Below, in pieces: positions 51,869 through 62,161 of a stretch of 64,000 nt of DNA. Position numbers and translations under genes: made by a program. This DNA is from Tritrichomonas musculus (Eukaryota > Parabasalia > Tritrichomonadida > Tritrichomonadidae), in the NCBI GenBank assembly GCA_039105265.1, contig JAPFFF010000024.1:868001-932000 (forward strand), written 5' to 3'. Numbering within the stretch: position 1 is the stretch's first letter; the number at the start of each line of letters is the position of its first letter. The notes beneath the pieces were generated by a model. It had not been told where the DNA came from. It made no database searches and saw only the letters and a list, made by a program, of their open reading frames with translations.

Positions 51869-53292
51869 TTTGATATTTCTTTTTTAAAATGTTAATGAAT
51901 AATTTTCAATATCATAACAAATTTGAAACATTTTTATAAATATAAAGTATAGAATAATTAAATGAATAAACAAAATAAATTAAATAATTAAATAATTTTA
52001 TAATTTTGAATTGATTATTTTTTTGATAAATAAATAAAATTTATCTTTAAAGATATAATTTTAATTTCTTCATTTTGCATTTTTTAAAGAGAATATTTTA
52101 ATATATAAAATTTTTTAATTAATTTGATTTCATAAAAGAAAAAATAAGAATAAAAGAAAGGGATATTGGTCTGAAATTTGGAGTTTTGAATCTCAAATGA
52201 TTTTATTTTTCCACATAATATCTGGCAAATACCATAAGTTATTGGCTAAATATCAATGTATCAGCAACTTTTCGCCTATAATCTCAAAAAACAGCATTTT
52301 GTCTATAATCATCAAAGATTTTCCAAAGATCAACAACTTTTCCTCAACAATTCTCTTCCAACGACAATAATTCTCTTTTAACAGCAATAATTTTCTTCCA
52401 TCATCAACAATTCTCTTATAGAAACAGCGATTCTCTCCCAACAGCATAAATTCTCAATATTTTCTCTTGATGAAAACTTATTGATACTGCAAGCAACTGG
52501 ATTAACAAAAATTAACAAAAAAGCACAACAAAAATCTCAAATTGAGAGTTTGGTTTTTTTTTGAAATGATTAGTTCCATATGATGGATTACTTTATGATA
52601 TTCTCAAAATCATGAGCTCATAACCAAAATAAAATATATATATAAGCAATAAGAAGTAAATAATAACCCATAGCTCAATTATTCTAATTGGTGTAATTTA
52701 ACTCCGAAAATAAAGAAGTATAATGATTTAAACAAATTAAATAAATAAATAAATATAATTATATAAATATATATTAATAACAAATAAAATATTGCCTTAA
52801 ATTAAGATAATGATATTTCAAATAAATACAATAACTTTTTCATCGGTTAGAAAAAGATTCAGAAAAAAAAACTATAATTTTTACAAAAAGTTTAATTTTA
52901 TTTTTTTTTAACGATTCTATTTATTTGAACTTTTTGTTATTTTTTTATATGATAAACATTCAAAAAATAATTTCCTTTGAAACCTATTAAAAAATTTAAC
53001 AACTAAACTTTTTGATAATTTTTAATCTTTTCCATTTATTCAAAAATGTAAAATTTATATTTTATAGAATTGTGCTATTATTTTTAGAAATACATTTTTA
53101 TATTAAATGTATTAATTTTATATAAAATATATAAATAATATTAATATTAAAATGTGAATAATCAAAGAGAAAATACGTTTTTATTTGAAGAAATATGGAA
53201 AAAATTGTTTTTGGGTAAAGATTGACCACATCACTCCAATTCAATTTTCGGTTGAAAATATCATTTGTGTTTTAGTTGATATTTCAACGTCA
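51869..53292. other. AT-rich intergenic region
   Basis: Contains a degenerate CAACAATTCTC repeat (52320-52455). The reading frame of the next gene is open from 53158, but without an ATG until 53293. Confidence 0.4.
52320..52455 (+). repeat. Degenerate tandem repeat of about 24 bp
   Basis: Five to six copies of a unit like AACAGCAATAATTCTCTTCC, alternating CAA/CAG-rich and TTCTCTT words. No coding sense is obvious on either strand. Confidence 0.6.
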
Positions 53293-53925
53293 ATGTACGC
53301 TCCATTCATTGAAGAACTCGATTCATCAAATCTTCAACAAGCATCCAGGCTACTTTTACAGATAAAGCCAGAATTTGTGAGCTGCAATAATTGGTATGAT
53401 CAATTCCCTGAAACGCCAAAGGTAATAGTTAGAGTTGCTCATAACAATTCGGAGATTTTCGTAAGATTTGATGTTGAAGAGCGATTTACTGCTGCCCGAA
53501 TCGAATCAGATAACGGAAAAGTTTGGTTTGATTCAACATGCGAATTTTTTATAAATTTCAATGATCTTGAATATTATAATATCGAAATGACATGTATCGG
53601 AAAGGTTTTACTTGGGTTTCACAATAGATTGATTGATTATAACGTACTTGGATCTACAGATTCAATTAAAAGATTGTCATCTCTTGGAACAAACACTTTT
53701 AATGAAAGAATTGGAGATAACAAATGGAACCTTACTTATTCCATCCCTCTTTCAGCTTTTTGGAAACATAATTTGACAAGCCTTCATGGCGTTAATGCTC
53801 GTTGCAACTTTTACAAATGTGGTGATGGCTTGACAAAGCCACACTTTTTATCATGGGCACCCATTTCAAGTCCAAAACCATTTTTCCATTTACCTCAATT
53901 TTTTGGTGATATTTATTTTGAATAA
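53293..53925 (+). CDS. CBM9-like carbohydrate-binding family protein
   Basis: 210 residues from the first ATG. The frame is open back to 53158, but its upstream part begins without ATG and has no homology. The body has the CBM9_like (bacterial, Bacteroides-type) signature: RVAHNNSEIFVRFDVEERF, GKVWFDSTCEFFINF, IEMTCIGKVLLGFHNR, WNLTYSIPLSAF. The highly conserved end is ARCNFYKCGDGLTKPHFLSW followed by FHLPQFFGDIYF. Length equals the bacterial family. No signal peptide. A role in binding or handling glycans is inferred. This is a good candidate for transfer from a gut bacterium, now with the AT-rich codon use of its host. Confidence 0.82.
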   Translation: MYAPFIEELDSSNLQQASRLLLQIKPEFVSCNNWYDQFPETPKVIVRVAHNNSEIFVRFDVEERFTAARIESDNGKVWFDSTCEFFINFNDLEYYNIEMTCIGKVLLGFHNRLIDYNVLGSTDSIKRLSSLGTNTFNERIGDNKWNLTYSIPLSAFWKHNLTSLHGVNARCNFYKCGDGLTKPHFLSWAPISSPKPFFHLPQFFGDIYFE

Positions 53926-54532
53926 GAATATTATATGTTTTTATATATATATATATTAAATCTATCAGTTATATTAGTTAATTTATAATGAATCTTTTTT
54001 TTTTTTTTTCTTGAATTTAAATAATGGTTTATGCTATCTTCTATCTTTTAATGAGACGATCATTGATAAGAATAAAAAAAAGTTAGATTTGTACGCAAAA
54101 AGGATTTCACATGATATTATTTCTCCAAATTGCCAAAAAAGTTCATATAGATTAGGCCTTATTTTTTTTACATCACAAATACAAAAATCAAAAATAATAT
54201 TATTTAATTTGAAAAACATTTTACTAATTTATCTTTTTATTTTTAAATTATTTAAAACATTTTTAATATAAAAAAATAATTGTAGATCAAGATAAAAATA
54301 AAAATCTAATATCGAGAAAATAACGTATTTACAATTGTAATTTTTAAACGGACAAGTTGTTTACAATTGTAAATACAAAAACCAAGGCTTAACGTAGATC
54401 GATAAATTTAATATTTGGACTAAGATTTTTAACAAAAAGATATTTTTTGATTCAACTTTTATAATTTAATTTTTAGTATTATCTGCTAAACTTAATCAGA
54501 TTGGGATTCCATTAAAAATATAATAATTTCAA
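53926..54532. other. Intergenic region with hairpin
   Basis: AT-rich with a T run near 54000 and a strong hairpin at 54325-54376. Short frames on both strands show no domain. Confidence 0.4.
54325..54376. repeat. Perfect 16-bp inverted repeat with 20-base loop
   Basis: GTATTTACAATTGTAA (54325-54340) and its exact reverse complement (54361-54376) flank 20 bases. Each arm contains the 12-bp palindrome TTACAATTGTAA. It may form a hairpin or be a pair of protein-binding sites between two convergent units. Confidence 0.75.
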
Positions 54533-54673
54533 TTACCAAGAGCTATTAAATTTAACAATATTGTTATCAGCTTTTGAAAAACCAATATCATTAAATATTC
54601 GACAAAGAATAATTTTGATTATATCTTCTGTGTTGATGTTTCTTAAAATGTCATCAGCAATGGTTGTAGTCAT
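54533..54673 (-). CDS. 46-residue ORF, possibly histone-fold fragment
   Basis: A frame with ATG and stop: MTTTIADDILRNINTEDIIK, then IILCRIFNDIGFSKADNNIV. The spacing loosely recalls the first helices of a TAF/histone-fold domain (ILCRIFNDIGFSKA). It is too short for a full fold, so it is either a first exon, a truncated gene, or chance. It ends at TGGTAATTG, which could read as a splice donor. Confidence 0.3.
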   Translation of the reverse strand: MTTTIADDILRNINTEDIIKIILCRIFNDIGFSKADNNIVKFNSSW

Positions 54674-54974
54674 ATAATATATTTTAATAAATTTTTGACT
54701 TTGATCTTTTGAAAATCATAACATTATTTGTGAAATAGCTTTTATTAACAAAATTTGTGAAGCTCATATAATAAATTGATATATTTAGAAAAAATTCAAT
54801 GAATTAATAAATAAACGTACGAAACATAATTTTTTTGAAATCTCCATGATTTTTACATCCATCAATGACAAAAATAAAGCCAACAAATTAAAATCGAATG
54901 CAAATAATTTGGTTGAAAAAAATAATGAAGAAAAACGTAATATGCATATAATTTGGTTGATTTAATCAAAAAAT
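54674..54974. other. AT-rich intergenic stretch
   Basis: Upstream of the broken ankyrin gene; a repeated word ATAATTTGGTTGA occurs near 54905 and 54948. Nothing else seen. Confidence 0.35.
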
Positions 54975-56774
54975 TTTTGAATCGATCTTAAATGATAATG
55001 TAGAACAATTCCTGCAGCTAATACAGGAGCAAAAAGCAAAATACATCTAACCCAAATCAAAAATTTCATATGTCTCATTATCATCTTCCAGAAGTTTTAG
55101 AGGCAAATCCCACATATTTTTCCTTATGTGCATATTCTGGTGCAGAAAATTGTTTTACAGCTCTACTAAATCTTTTTCCTTCAGGTATCAGATCTGATGA
55201 ATTAAAACAATCAGATGATTTTGGACGATCACCAATTCATTTTGCATGTATTGGAGGAAATTTAAAAATAATTCAAGAACTCCACAATAATGGCTTTTAA
55301 CTAAGTTCAAGAGATTCAGAGAGTTATTTACCTAGCCATTATGCAGCAATGGCGGGGAAATTGGAAGCGATTAATTATCATCAGGTAAAACAGGCATTAC
55401 GCCAGTTCAAGTTGCATGTTATTATGGCAACTTGAACATTGTCAGTTTCTTTTTTGAAATTGTGCCATTTAAAGAGGCAAACTATGGAAGAAACAGCGAT
55501 CGCGTTATTAGGAATTTAATAATGGGCGAGTTAATAACGTATGATCCAAATAAAAGAGACTTAGTTTTGTTACATAGACAGCAGACACCGCTTCATTTTG
55601 CATGCGATGGAAGAAATGTCAATATTGTCAATTATTTCGTGACAAGACCTGATCTTATCAGCGAGCAAATAAACAAAACTGGAAAAAGCAGCAGAACCGT
55701 TAAATTCAGCCTGTCATAGCGATTCACTTGATTGTGTCAAAGCATTGATGAATTACAAACAGTTATAGTTGAGATTCGATAAGAAAAGCACAACTTATCT
55801 GCCTTTGGTTGATGCTTCTGCTGGCGGTTATTTGGATATCGTGCAATACTTACTTAAAGACAGTCGAATCGACGCGACACAAGAAACATCTACAAATTTG
55901 TCACCAAAACGATCATTTTGATGTCGTGAAATGCCTTTATAATAACGGAGCAACAAAAAAGTTGAACGATAACAAAATAGGAGTGATTTTTCTGAATGCA
56001 ATGGCAACAAAGAATAAAGAAATGATTTATTATCTTGATAAAGCACTGAACGTTCCGTACCACGAAATTTATAATAATGAAATCAAAGGTTCAAAAAAGA
56101 GGAACACTTTGATAAAAAACGAACATTTTGATAAGATCACTTTTGGTGACATGTTCATGCACAAAGTATTTTTATATGAAGACCAAGAATTGACTAATTT
56201 TTTGCTTGATAAAAAGTGCACATTCGATTTATTCAATGCTCAAAATGTGCTTAAAAAAGTGTCAAAATCATTCGCCGACTTTTTGGTTCAAAAAAGATTA
56301 GGATCAAAGCAATCAAATAGTGATATTAATGATGAAATTGTTTCAGCAATTGAAGCTGGAAATTAATCTAAAATAAAATCATTGATATCAAAAGGGGCTG
56401 TTATTAATAATGATATTATATTTAAAAACAAATTAATTCAATCAAGTTGTTTACAAGGAAATCTCCAACTTTTTCAGTTTTGGTTGAAAATAAGGCCTGT
56501 ATTAACTGAAAAAGAGATCATAGAATCAATGAAGAATTCAATGTACAGATATATTGATGTAGGATATTGTGGCAGTAATAAAAAAGATTTAATTGATGTA
56601 ATTGAAATTATGAATATCTTATTAATTAGAAAAAATATTGATTTTAATCAATCAATATTTGAAAATGGAGCCGAAAGTGATTTATTTATTTCAATTGCAA
56701 TTTCAAAAAGAGATTTCACTTTGATTAATCTTTTTAATATGTATGGAGCTAATATCAACTTAGCTCATTTTTAA
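54975..56774 (+). pseudogene. Broken ankyrin-repeat gene
   Basis: Coding-like blocks in changing frames follow one another: IFESILNDNVEQFLQLIQEQ, then from 55070 FSLCAYSGAENCFTALLNLF and FGRSPIHFACIGGNLKIIQE, SYLPSHYAAMAGKLEAINY, RQQTPLHFACDGRNVNIVNY, FDVVKCLYNNGATKKLNDN, and a longer C-terminal part to 56774. Stops at about 55298, 55717, 56364 and frame changes between blocks interrupt a protein of about 590 residues. Unlike the arrays at 9-11 and 16-18 kb, its repeats are contiguous with no spacers. It is a degenerating host ankyrin gene. Confidence 0.75.
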
Positions 56775-56942
56775 TAAGCCAAACTGTTTTTTTTTTTTTT
56801 TTTTTTTTTTTCTCTTTTATGCATAAATGTAATTTATCATTATTGACTAATTATAGAATTTACTTTTACAAATCATATAGAATTTTAAAAGGTGGCATTC
56901 ACTCAAAAATAAAAATCGAATTCAAAATGTTTTGTATCAGAT

Positions 56943-56947
56943 TCACA
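56943..56947 (+). promoter_or_regulatory. Initiator-like element (TCACA)
   Basis: TCACA; A+1 (56945) lies 11 bases before an ATG at 56956 and 71 bases before the ATG at 57016. It argues for use of the upstream ATG of the LRR-PP2C gene. Confidence 0.4.
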
Positions 56948-57015
56948 AAAATTGAATGAATTTAAACAAAAAATTCTATAATTATACAATTTTTTTTGTG
57001 TCAAAATTTTATCAA

Positions 57016-59469
57016 ATGGGAAATCAATCATCTGCTTCTTATGATGAAATGGAAAACATCAATTTAACTAATTACAATTTAGCAAGTCTTCCGTATTCTC
57101 CTTCTAAAGAAAACAAAACAAAATATCTCTATTTATCTGGAAATGAATTAAAGTCGCTTTCAAAAAATATGAAAAATATCATATTAATTGATTTATCAGC
57201 TAATAAAATTGGGAAAATCTTGCCTCCTGAAATGTCGGGTGCTCTTTCTTCTTACTCCAATTTAAAAACCTTATATTTAACAAAGAATAAGCTCGAAAAC
57301 TTAGATAATTTTGGGAGCAACAGCGTTGAAACAATGTTTTTAGTTCAAAATAATTTCCATGAACTTCCATACCAATTTTTTTCAAAATTCCCTCAATTAA
57401 AGACGCTATATCTTGATTGTAATTTTTTAACCAAATTTTCAAAGCAAACATCACAATCAATCAGTTCTTTATACTTATCATTAAATTGCATACAAACTAT
57501 TGAAGTATCAACGCTAAGCCTTCCACAACTCAGCATATTAAGTTTAGCAAAAAATCAAATTCGTAATCTACCAAATAACTTTTCAAAAAGTTTCCCAAAT
57601 TTGCATAATTTAGATTTAAGTGACAATTTCATTGAAGAAATACCAGAAGACGAGTCATTTTTCCCTAAGACTCTCAAAGAACTAATTTTAGCTAATAATT
57701 CAATTAAAAAAGTGCCAGCTTCCATCACTTCACTTCCAAATTTGACCTTTTTGAATTTCACCAATAATAAAGTGACTGCGATTCCGCAGCTCAACCAGTC
57801 AATTATCAAGCTTTATGCGTCACACAATGAAATCAGTCAAATTGACGATCAAGAATTGAATTGCCTTGAAGAAATTCAAATTTTTAATAACAAAATAACG
57901 GTTTTTCCAATTGGAATCAAATCTCCAAGATTGAATAGAATTTATATAGACCATAACGAAATAAAAGAGATCAATTCAAGCCAATTCACGATCAATAATA
58001 ATTTGACCATAATTGACCTTTCATTCAATAATATTGAAGTTCTTCCAAAAGACATTTTTGAATGCTACCCTAATCTTCTGTCACTTTTCGTACATTTCAA
58101 TAACATAACCGAAATTCCATCAGAAATTTCATTCTGTTCAAAATTGAATGCTATTGACGTTTCATTCAATCCTATCAAAAAGTTGCCAAAGCTGCCAAGA
58201 TCAATAACTGTCCTGTACGCGTCAAACTGCCAGCTCGAGTCGTTCGGCGAGCAGTCGTTTGTCGACGGCGACTCCCAGCTTCAGCTGAGGCAAGTTGATT
58301 TGAGTGGAAATGAAATTGAGTCGTTTATGATCGTTCCAAGCATTCAAATTTTGAATCTCTCACAAAATAAAATTAAGGAGATGCCGATCATAACCGCAAA
58401 CCTCAAAATATTGGACTTGTCATTGAATCTGATCGATTCGAGTGTCTCAATCTCCAGCCAGACTCTCGTCGACCTCAACCTCGCCCACAACAGACTGACG
58501 AAAATGCCTCAGATACAAAGCTGTCCTCTTCTTCAGTACCTCGAGCTCAGTGGTAACAAGATAGAAGGCACTTTTGACATCACAAATTTCGCCTTTCTCG
58601 AGCGCGTTGACTTTTCTGAGACGAACGTTTCTATTGCTGGCAAGAACCAAACTTTGAATGAGATAATCACATCGCGCAAGAGTGATTTGAAGGCTGACGA
58701 TAAGAAGACGGTTTATCTCAATATAAGCAAAAGCGGCTACTCAGAAATTCTTGGAATGAGAAATGAAATGGAAGATTCAATTATTTTGAGAGATGATCTG
58801 AATTTATATGCAGTTTTTGACGGGCACGGTGGATCAGAAACCGCCAAATTCGCCTCAATTGAAATGTCGAAATTATTTGAATCAACAATTCAAAACAACC
58901 AATTGAATTTTGAGAACCCTACTCAAATTTTCTTAGACATCTTTCAAAAAGTGGAGAAAGGAATTGAAGCGAACGCTTTGAAGGACGGATCGACACTCTG
59001 CCTCGCTTTGGTCTGCAAAGACAGCTCTGGAAAAAGAAAGATTGTCACCGCCCATCTCGGCGATGCTCGCGCTCTGATTGTCAAGTCTGACGGGAAGTCG
59101 AGAGAGCTCACAAAGGACCACAAACCGTCGATGAGGAGTGAATTTGAAAGGATTCACAACATTCACGGATTCTTGTCAAAGGACGACCGTGTCGACGGAA
59201 TCCTCGCCGTGTCCAGATCGCTCGGCGACTTCAACGTCTTCGGTCTTGGGCGCGATCCTGATGTGAACGAGTTTGAGATCATGGATGACGACAAGTTTCT
59301 CGTCGTTTGCTGCGATGGCGTCTTTGATGTGCTTTCAAATGACGACGTTTCAAAGATTGCTTTTGATTCGGCATCCACAAAGGACGCCGCTTTCAAAATT
59401 AGAAATGCAGCGTTTGGATGCAAATCTTATGATAACATATCAGTTATCGTTATTGATTTAGAGAAGTAA
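57016..59469 (+). CDS. LRR - PP2C protein phosphatase
   Basis: 817 residues from MGNQSSAS, a likely N-myristoylation site. An in-frame ATG at 56956 would add 20 residues and sits better with the Initiator, so the start is unsettled. Residues 15-550 carry about 20 leucine-rich repeats of the LxxLxLxxNxIxxIP type. Residues 575-815 form a complete PP2C domain: RNEMEDS, DGHGG (Asp602), DGSTLC, HLGDAR, SRSLGD, CCDGVFDV and DNISVIV. All metal-binding Asp are present, so it should be an active Mg/Mn-dependent Ser/Thr phosphatase, perhaps membrane-attached. The LRR-PP2C order is known from kinetoplastids, trichomonads and, within larger proteins, fungal adenylate cyclase and PHLPP. GC content rises sharply after about 58200. 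Confidence 0.93.
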   Translation: MGNQSSASYDEMENINLTNYNLASLPYSPSKENKTKYLYLSGNELKSLSKNMKNIILIDLSANKIGKILPPEMSGALSSYSNLKTLYLTKNKLENLDNFGSNSVETMFLVQNNFHELPYQFFSKFPQLKTLYLDCNFLTKFSKQTSQSISSLYLSLNCIQTIEVSTLSLPQLSILSLAKNQIRNLPNNFSKSFPNLHNLDLSDNFIEEIPEDESFFPKTLKELILANNSIKKVPASITSLPNLTFLNFTNNKVTAIPQLNQSIIKLYASHNEISQIDDQELNCLEEIQIFNNKITVFPIGIKSPRLNRIYIDHNEIKEINSSQFTINNNLTIIDLSFNNIEVLPKDIFECYPNLLSLFVHFNNITEIPSEISFCSKLNAIDVSFNPIKKLPKLPRSITVLYASNCQLESFGEQSFVDGDSQLQLRQVDLSGNEIESFMIVPSIQILNLSQNKIKEMPIITANLKILDLSLNLIDSSVSISSQTLVDLNLAHNRLTKMPQIQSCPLLQYLELSGNKIEGTFDITNFAFLERVDFSETNVSIAGKNQTLNEIITSRKSDLKADDKKTVYLNISKSGYSEILGMRNEMEDSIILRDDLNLYAVFDGHGGSETAKFASIEMSKLFESTIQNNQLNFENPTQIFLDIFQKVEKGIEANALKDGSTLCLALVCKDSSGKRKIVTAHLGDARALIVKSDGKSRELTKDHKPSMRSEFERIHNIHGFLSKDDRVDGILAVSRSLGDFNVFGLGRDPDVNEFEIMDDDKFLVVCCDGVFDVLSNDDVSKIAFDSASTKDAAFKIRNAAFGCKSYDNISVIVIDLEK

Positions 59470-59758
59470 ACGTATTTTAATTTTAAATTTTGTTTTTTGT
59501 TAAAAAGAAAGGCCTCATTTGAAAATAATTTAGACATTCAATTTGGAGGTTTCATTATTAATATTATTTAATTTATTTTTTTGGAGTAATATTTATAGTA
59601 TCTTTTGCAAAGATTACTCTTTTGAAAATATATAGATATAAATTTTACGATTAAATCTCGTTTTGAGTTGATGTTAAATAAAATAATTATTTAAATTTAT
59701 ATAAAATAGTTTTGCAAATTGCATTATAAAGATTAATAAATTTAAGTTAAAGCATGAA
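59470..59758. other. Intergenic region before tRNA
   Basis: AT-rich. Nothing recognised apart from the tRNA that follows. Confidence 0.35.
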
Positions 59759-59832
59759 GCTTTCGTAGCTCAGTCGGTCAGAGCATCGGACTTTTAATCC
59801 GAGGGTTGCGGGTTCGAATCCCGTCGAATGCA
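59759..59832 (+). tRNA. tRNA-Lys (anticodon UUU)
   Basis: A complete cloverleaf without intron: D-arm GCTC/GAGC, anticodon stem TCGGA/TCCGA with loop CTTTTAA (anticodon TTT, reading AAA), T-arm GCGGG/CCCGT with loop TTCGAAT. The acceptor stem pairs except a U-U at position 3-70. Internal promoter boxes TAGCTCAGTCGG and GGTTCGAATCC are intact. A T-rich run follows at about 59833-59848 and should end RNA polymerase III transcription. Confidence 0.95.
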
Positions 59833-59893
59833 TTTTTATACTTTTTTTTAAAGCTATTTATCCATTTAATTTTTTTTATATTCTAAATATATC

Positions 59894-62161
59894 ATGTTAA
59901 TAAAGAGAACTTTAAATTCGATCTCAAAATGGAAATTACCAACAACCATTCAAACAATACAAAACAATTTTTTAAGTGAACCTCAAAGCTTTTTTAATCA
60001 ATCAATAATATCTTCAAATAATTTTACCCGACAACACCAATTCCAACGTTTTTTCACCAAAAAAGTAGTTTCAACAGAAAAAACCGATAAAAACCAAGCA
60101 GCGAAGCCAGAAACCAAAATTTATGACGCTAAACAACAAAAAGAATACGAACTCAAATGCGAGCAAGGAGACACGAAAGCCATCATTGAGTATGCAACAA
60201 GCCTGCTTGATGGAACGCACGGATTAAAGCGAGACTCACCGAAAGCAGCCCACTACTTCAAGATAGGCTCAGAAAAAGGCGACACTGAATGCATGTTTAT
60301 GTATGCAATTTGTTTATTTTACGGAGAAGGTGTCAAAACCGACTTTCCAACCGCTTTTTCATTATTCAAAGAAACAGCCGATAGAGGCAAACTCGACTCA
60401 GAGTTTTACCTCTACCTCAGCTTCATGGACGGAAAAGGAGTTGACAAAGACGAAGACGAAGCAATTCGTTATCTGAAAAAGTCGGCCGATAACGGTTTTC
60501 CATCGTCATGTACCACGTTGGCCATGCGGTTACCCGACGATGATCCCAAGAAGTACGAGTATCTGAAGAAGGCAGCCGAGCTTGGCGAAAGCAACGGCGA
60601 ATACTTGTATGGAATCTCGCTCGTTGATTCGAAAGACGTTAAAAACGGTCTTTTTTATATCAAAAAGTCGGCTGATGAAGGGAACCATATTGCGCAGCAG
60701 GCTTATGGCAACTTCCTGTTTAACGGAGAACACGTTGAGAAGGACGTGAAATTGGCAGCTCATTACTTTTCTCTTTCGGCAAGGCAAAATAATCCCGCCG
60801 GTTGTTACGGTTATTCGCATGCCTTGATGATGCAAGAAAAAGTTGACAAACAAAAAGTTTTCGAAGTCATGCAAAAAGCTGCTGATTTGGGCCACATTGA
60901 AGCCATGATTGAGCTGAGCGAAATGATACTTGACGACTACGTCAAGATCAAAGGAGACCCGAATAAAGAAGCTCTGAAATACATTCAAAAAGCTGTCGAT
61001 AACGGCTCTTCCATTGCAATGATCATGTACGCGCTGATGGCAGAAAACGGGGCAGGATTCGACAAGCCAGAACCTGAGATTGCAGGCGAGTATTTCAAGA
61101 AGGCTGTCGATTTAAGTGAGTCTGGCTATGCCTATCGTTATTACACCGACTATTTGAGAAGACATGAAAAATTCGACGAAATGGACAAGTACCTAGAGCT
61201 GGGTGCAAAAGCAGGCGACGATCAATGTGAATTCAATTATGGCCTAGATTTGCATCTAAAAGAAAAAGATGATGAAAGCATGAAGTACCTGAAATCATCG
61301 GCTGAAAAAGGAAACGTTGATGCAATGAATTTGTTGGCGTCAATTGTAATTGGCAAGGATCCAGAGGAAGCCATGAAACTCTTGAAAGAAGCAATTGAAA
61401 GAGGCTGTCTTCCGGCGATGTTTAACTATGCAAACTACGCATACAATAACAAATTCCCAGCATTAAAAGACGCCAAGAAAGAGGCCTTTCATTACATGAA
61501 GATGGCAGCTGATCAGCACCTTGAATTGGCGGTTAAAGCGGTTGCAAATTGGCTGTTCATGGGTGATTGTTGTGAGAAAAACGTTGATGAAGCTCTCAAA
61601 TATTTCAAAGAGTCGGCCGACTTTTTCAATGACCCTGAATCACAGTATGTCGTCGCTTACATTCTAACCGACTGTTTTAAATCTGCTTCAAATGAAGGAA
61701 TTGATTATTTGAGAAAATCTGCCGATCAGAATTTTGATAGAGCGCTGCATACGCTCGGAATTCTGCACTTGAACGGAAATTTTGTAAAACAGGACGATCA
61801 AAAAGCTCTCAATTATTTCAAGCGGGCTGCTGACTTGGGATTCGCTGACTCGATGAATTCTTACGCACTTTGCTTGTTCAATGGAAGAGGAATAGAAAAA
61901 AATGAAAAAGAAGCTGCCAAATATTTCAAAAAGGCAGCTGATGCAGGATCAGTTGACTCAATGTATAATCTGGGAATTATGTACATGAGTGGAAATGGTG
62001 TAGAAAAGGATAAAGAAAAAGGAGAAAAATATCTGAAAATGGCTAATCAAAATGGATTTGAACATGCATTAGAAATCGGTGAACATATTTATAATCAAGA
62101 AGATGATGAGGAAATAGCTTCACCAGTGAAAGATAATCATTCTATTTTTTTGAAAATATAA
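59894..62161 (+). CDS. Sel1-repeat protein
   Basis: A 755-residue protein made almost entirely of about 17 Sel1-like repeats (residues 85-740), for example AAHYFKIGSEKGDTECMFMY and AAKYFKKAADAGSVDSMYNL. Repeats are well diverged from one another, unlike the kinase-Sel1 gene at 47 kb. Residues 1-60 are basic and poor in acidic residues (MLIKRTLNSISKWKLP, FTRQHQFQRFFTKK). They resemble an organelle presequence, so hydrogenosomal targeting is possible but unproven. Sel1 arrays act as protein-binding scaffolds, as in ER-associated degradation. Higher GC than surrounding DNA. Confidence 0.9.
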   Translation: MLIKRTLNSISKWKLPTTIQTIQNNFLSEPQSFFNQSIISSNNFTRQHQFQRFFTKKVVSTEKTDKNQAAKPETKIYDAKQQKEYELKCEQGDTKAIIEYATSLLDGTHGLKRDSPKAAHYFKIGSEKGDTECMFMYAICLFYGEGVKTDFPTAFSLFKETADRGKLDSEFYLYLSFMDGKGVDKDEDEAIRYLKKSADNGFPSSCTTLAMRLPDDDPKKYEYLKKAAELGESNGEYLYGISLVDSKDVKNGLFYIKKSADEGNHIAQQAYGNFLFNGEHVEKDVKLAAHYFSLSARQNNPAGCYGYSHALMMQEKVDKQKVFEVMQKAADLGHIEAMIELSEMILDDYVKIKGDPNKEALKYIQKAVDNGSSIAMIMYALMAENGAGFDKPEPEIAGEYFKKAVDLSESGYAYRYYTDYLRRHEKFDEMDKYLELGAKAGDDQCEFNYGLDLHLKEKDDESMKYLKSSAEKGNVDAMNLLASIVIGKDPEEAMKLLKEAIERGCLPAMFNYANYAYNNKFPALKDAKKEAFHYMKMAADQHLELAVKAVANWLFMGDCCEKNVDEALKYFKESADFFNDPESQYVVAYILTDCFKSASNEGIDYLRKSADQNFDRALHTLGILHLNGNFVKQDDQKALNYFKRAADLGFADSMNSYALCLFNGRGIEKNEKEAAKYFKKAADAGSVDSMYNLGIMYMSGNGVEKDKEKGEKYLKMANQNGFEHALEIGEHIYNQEDDEEIASPVKDNHSIFLKI

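Noticed and set aside
52253-52447. 64-codon minus-strand frame
   Set aside because: It arises from the degenerate CAACAATTCTC tandem repeat; composition is repetitive and no start context supports it.
53185-53292. N-terminal extension of the CBM9-like protein
   Set aside because: The frame there starts with TTG, has no ATG and no homology; the domain is complete from the ATG at 53293.
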